DNA of 7,806 nucleotides from Actinomycetes bacterium (GTDB taxonomy: Bacteria > Actinomycetota > Coriobacteriia > Coriobacteriales > Coriobacteriaceae): NCBI GenBank assembly GCA_023441725.1, contig JAEZNV010000186.1, positions 1 to 7,806 of the forward strand, read 5' to 3'. Positions 6,234 to 7,806 of the stretch are shown piece by piece (position 1 is the first letter of the stretch; the number at the start of each line of letters is the position of its first letter). A program made the translations under genes and the position numbers. Below the pieces are notes generated by a model that ran no database searches, was not told the DNA's origin, and saw only the letters and a program-made list of their open reading frames with translations.

Positions 6234-7577
6234 GTGACTTCATATCCCTCCCGTATAACTGTCCGCCTTCATGCACTTGCCGCCGGCTTTGCCTGCGCCA
6301 TCGCCCTTGTTGCCGGCGTGCCCGCTGTTGCCGGCGCCCAAGTGCTCACGACCGACGACGTCTGCGGCAAGACCGCCGACGTCCGCGGCATCACGACAGA
6401 AAACCTGCCCGATATCGAGGCGACGAATGCCCTTGTTATGGGCAAGGACGGCACCGTCTACTATGGACGCGGCGCCGATGAACAGGTCAAGATTGCCTCG
6501 ATCACCAAGGTCATGACCGCAATCCTGACCGTCGAAAACTGCAAGATGGACGAGAAGGTCACGGTGAGCAATGCTGCCGCCACCGTAGGCAACTCGACTG
6601 CCGGCCTGCTCGAAGGCGACGAGCTCACCGTGGAACAGGCACTACGCGGCCTGATGATCCCCTCGGGCAACGACGCCGCCACCGTGCTTGCCGAGTACGT
6701 GGGCAAAAAGATCGACCCCAAGACCAAAAACGCCGAGGCAACCTTTGTGAAGGCCATGAACGAGCGCGCCAAAAAGCTCGGCTGCACCGGCACGGTCTTC
6801 GAGAATCCGCACGGCCTGGATTTTGACGAGTGGGCCGGCGATATGCACTCGACCGCACATGATGTAGCACTCATGATGCAGGAGGCTATGAAAAACGACA
6901 CGTTCCGCGAGGTCGTGGCGAGCGAGGACTCCTGGATCGAGGTTACGGGCGCCGACGGCTCCGACCATTCGCATTCCATGGACACGCACAACGTTTTGCT
7001 CGGTCAGGACGGAAACATTGGCGGCAAGACCGGCACCACCGACGACGCGGGCTATTGCTTTACGAGCGCCTACAACCGCGACGGCGACGAAATCTACACC
7101 GTTATTTTGAACTCCACCACCAACGACCAGCGCTTTACCGATACAGCCACCCTTGCCAACTGGTACTACGGCCACAAGGCCACGGTCGCGATCGCCAACA
7201 CGCAGGAGAAGACCGCCAACGGCAACCCGCTCATGGCACGTATTAGCCAGACAGATTGGACGGACAAGACAATCGACGCCACGCTCGCCGACCCCGCCGC
7301 GCAGGCAACGGTGTTCTCACTCGCCGGCGAAGTGACCGAAAAGGTTAGCTACGATGACCTTTCGGGCACGGTGCATGTTGGCGATAAGGTGGGCAGCGTT
7401 ACGCTTAAGCAGGACGGCACCAAGATTGCCGTCATGGACCTGGTTGCCGACGAGGAAGGAACGGGGCCCAATCCCATCGAGTGGCTGCTTGTGAAGCTCG
7501 ACCGCCTGGGCCGCCGCATCGACAACCGCCCGCTCACAGCCGAGAGCGAGACCGTAGCCAAGGCTCCTGAGGTGTAG
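6234..7577 (+). CDS. Secreted serine D-alanyl-D-alanine carboxypeptidase (PBP5-like, peptidase family S11)
   Basis: Low-molecular-mass penicillin-binding protein that removes the terminal D-Ala from peptidoglycan stem peptides outside the membrane, limiting cross-linking; target of beta-lactams. 447 aa. A signal peptide with a hydrophobic core (about 13-30) ends near VAGA/Q (35/36). All three active-site motifs are present: S89-x-x-K92 in ASITKVMTA with S89 as nucleophile, S144-G-N in MIPSGNDAA, and K265-T-G in NIGGKTGTTDDAG. A PBP5-type C-terminal domain covers about 330-405, and PIEWLLVKLDRLGRRID (414-430) could form the amphipathic membrane-anchoring helix usual in this family. The start is GTG with no clear ribosome binding site, but the signal peptide begins there and no other in-frame start lies nearby. 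It is monocistronic: own promoter and a strong terminator. It is a serine enzyme, not the zinc-type VanY or VanX. Confidence 0.95.
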   Translation: MTSYPSRITVRLHALAAGFACAIALVAGVPAVAGAQVLTTDDVCGKTADVRGITTENLPDIEATNALVMGKDGTVYYGRGADEQVKIASITKVMTAILTVENCKMDEKVTVSNAAATVGNSTAGLLEGDELTVEQALRGLMIPSGNDAATVLAEYVGKKIDPKTKNAEATFVKAMNERAKKLGCTGTVFENPHGLDFDEWAGDMHSTAHDVALMMQEAMKNDTFREVVASEDSWIEVTGADGSDHSHSMDTHNVLLGQDGNIGGKTGTTDDAGYCFTSAYNRDGDEIYTVILNSTTNDQRFTDTATLANWYYGHKATVAIANTQEKTANGNPLMARISQTDWTDKTIDATLADPAAQATVFSLAGEVTEKVSYDDLSGTVHVGDKVGSVTLKQDGTKIAVMDLVADEEGTGPNPIEWLLVKLDRLGRRIDNRPLTAESETVAKAPEV

Positions 7578-7602
7578 GGCCAAAGCGTTATCACATCGAA
7601 CC

Positions 7603-7635
7603 AAATGAGGCGTCCAACGGGGCGCCTCATTTTTT
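7603..7635 (+). terminator. Intrinsic terminator of the carboxypeptidase gene
   Basis: AAATGAGGCG (7603-7612) pairs perfectly with CGCCTCATTT (7623-7632). Three inner pairs (TCC with GGG, one G-U) extend the stem to 13 bp around the tetraloop AACG. The T run TTTTTT covers 7630-7635. It lies 25 nt past the stop codon. Confidence 0.92.
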
Positions 7636-7637
7636 GA

Positions 7638-7652
7638 GGTTCGAATCCCCAG
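7638..7652. repeat. 15-nt inverted copy of the tRNA-Ser T-arm
   Basis: GGTTCGAATCCCCAG on the plus strand is identical to the T-loop and 3' T-stem of the tRNA-Ser encoded on the minus strand at 7734-7720. The copy sits between two terminators, in inverted orientation to the tRNA. It may be a relic of another tRNA 3' end or of an attachment site. Confidence 0.6.
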
Positions 7653-7669
7653 TTAACGTTTTTGATAAC

Positions 7670-7695
7670 AAAAAAGGGTCCCTTTCGGAACCCTT
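7670..7695 (-). terminator. Intrinsic terminator of the tRNA-Ser transcript
   Basis: On the minus strand AAGGG (7695-7691) and CCCTT (7678-7674), with three further inner pairs and one bulged A, form a hairpin followed by a run of six T (7675-7670). It stands 14 nt past the encoded CCA of the tRNA. Confidence 0.75.
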
Positions 7696-7709
7696 CTTTA
7701 AAGTCTTAC

Positions 7710-7800
7710 TGGCGGAGAGCTGGGGATTCGAACCCCAGATGCCCTTTTGGGGCATACTCGCTTAGCAGGCGAGCACCTTCGGCCTCTCGGTCAGCTCTCC
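7710..7800 (-). tRNA. tRNA-Ser (anticodon GCU), CCA encoded
   Basis: Class II serine tRNA that reads AGC/AGU codons. Acceptor GGAGAGC (7800-7794) pairs with GCTCTCC (7720-7714), then discriminator G and encoded CCA (7712-7710). The anticodon loop CTGCTAA (7768-7762) has anticodon GCT at 7766-7764, flanked by the stem CTCGC/GCGAG. The long variable arm ATGCCC-CAAAA-GGGCAT (7755-7739) is diagnostic of Ser/Leu/Tyr tRNAs. The T-arm is CTGGGG-TTCGAAT-CCCCAG. The D-arm carries GACCGAGAGGCC. An intrinsic terminator follows. Confidence 0.98.
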
Positions 7801-7806
7801 GTAACA

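Noticed and set aside
5695..6276. A 193-codon minus-strand frame opposite the acidic-protein gene
   Set aside because: Its Ile/Val-rich sequence is the complement of Asp codons (GAC/GAT). The plus-strand gene has a strong AAGGAG site and operon context; the minus frame has neither.
6234..7577. VanY/VanX-type D,D-peptidase that would complete a glycopeptide resistance set with the VanRS-like pair
   Set aside because: The SxxK, SGN and KTG motifs mark it as a serine penicillin-binding enzyme of family S11; VanX and VanY are zinc enzymes.

Overview
The window looks like chromosomal DNA from a high-G+C, Gram-positive gut actinobacterium of class Coriobacteriia, with Collinsella or a close relative the best guess. 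This rests on the G+C-rich housekeeping genes, a VanR/VanS-type two-component pair, AGGAG-type ribosome binding sites and a class II tRNA-Ser with encoded CCA. It is a judgement from the sequence alone, not a database match.

Left block (1-3668, all minus strand, read right to left): a VanR-like response regulator (2973-3668), a VanS-like four-helix membrane histidine kinase (1709-2947), the phosphate ABC transporter ATPase PstB (730-1605), and a PhoB/PhoP-type response regulator cut by the left edge (1-665). The regulator and kinase lie 25 nt apart and are surely co-transcribed. pstB follows after 103 nt that carry a possible promoter and an inverted repeat. The PhoB-like regulator follows after 64 nt. 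The block therefore joins a cell-envelope type sensor pair to phosphate import and phosphate signalling. No pstS, pstC, pstA, phoU or vanHAX is present in the window.

Middle block (3836-6111): a visibly more A+T-rich insert between G+C-rich neighbours. It holds a small XRE-type DNA-binding protein (minus) and, divergently, three plus-strand genes: a SHOCT-TM2 membrane protein, a polytopic membrane protein ending in a SHOCT motif (2 nt downstream), and a strongly acidic Asp/Tyr-rich protein with an N-terminal membrane or signal segment (52 nt downstream). The two SHOCT motifs sit at opposite ends of neighbouring membrane proteins, which suggests a shared membrane complex. The XRE gene has an unusual 5' end: the only good ribosome binding site and ATG are one base out of frame with the HTH frame, across a CCCC run. 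This block is the best candidate for an undescribed module.

Right block (6112-7806): a putative promoter, a secreted serine D-alanyl-D-alanine carboxypeptidase (PBP5-like, peptidase family S11, plus strand) with a strong intrinsic terminator, then a tRNA-Ser(GCU) on the minus strand with its own terminator. Between the two terminators lies an exact 15-nt inverted copy of part of the tRNA T-arm. There is no gene-free stretch longer than 300 bases.
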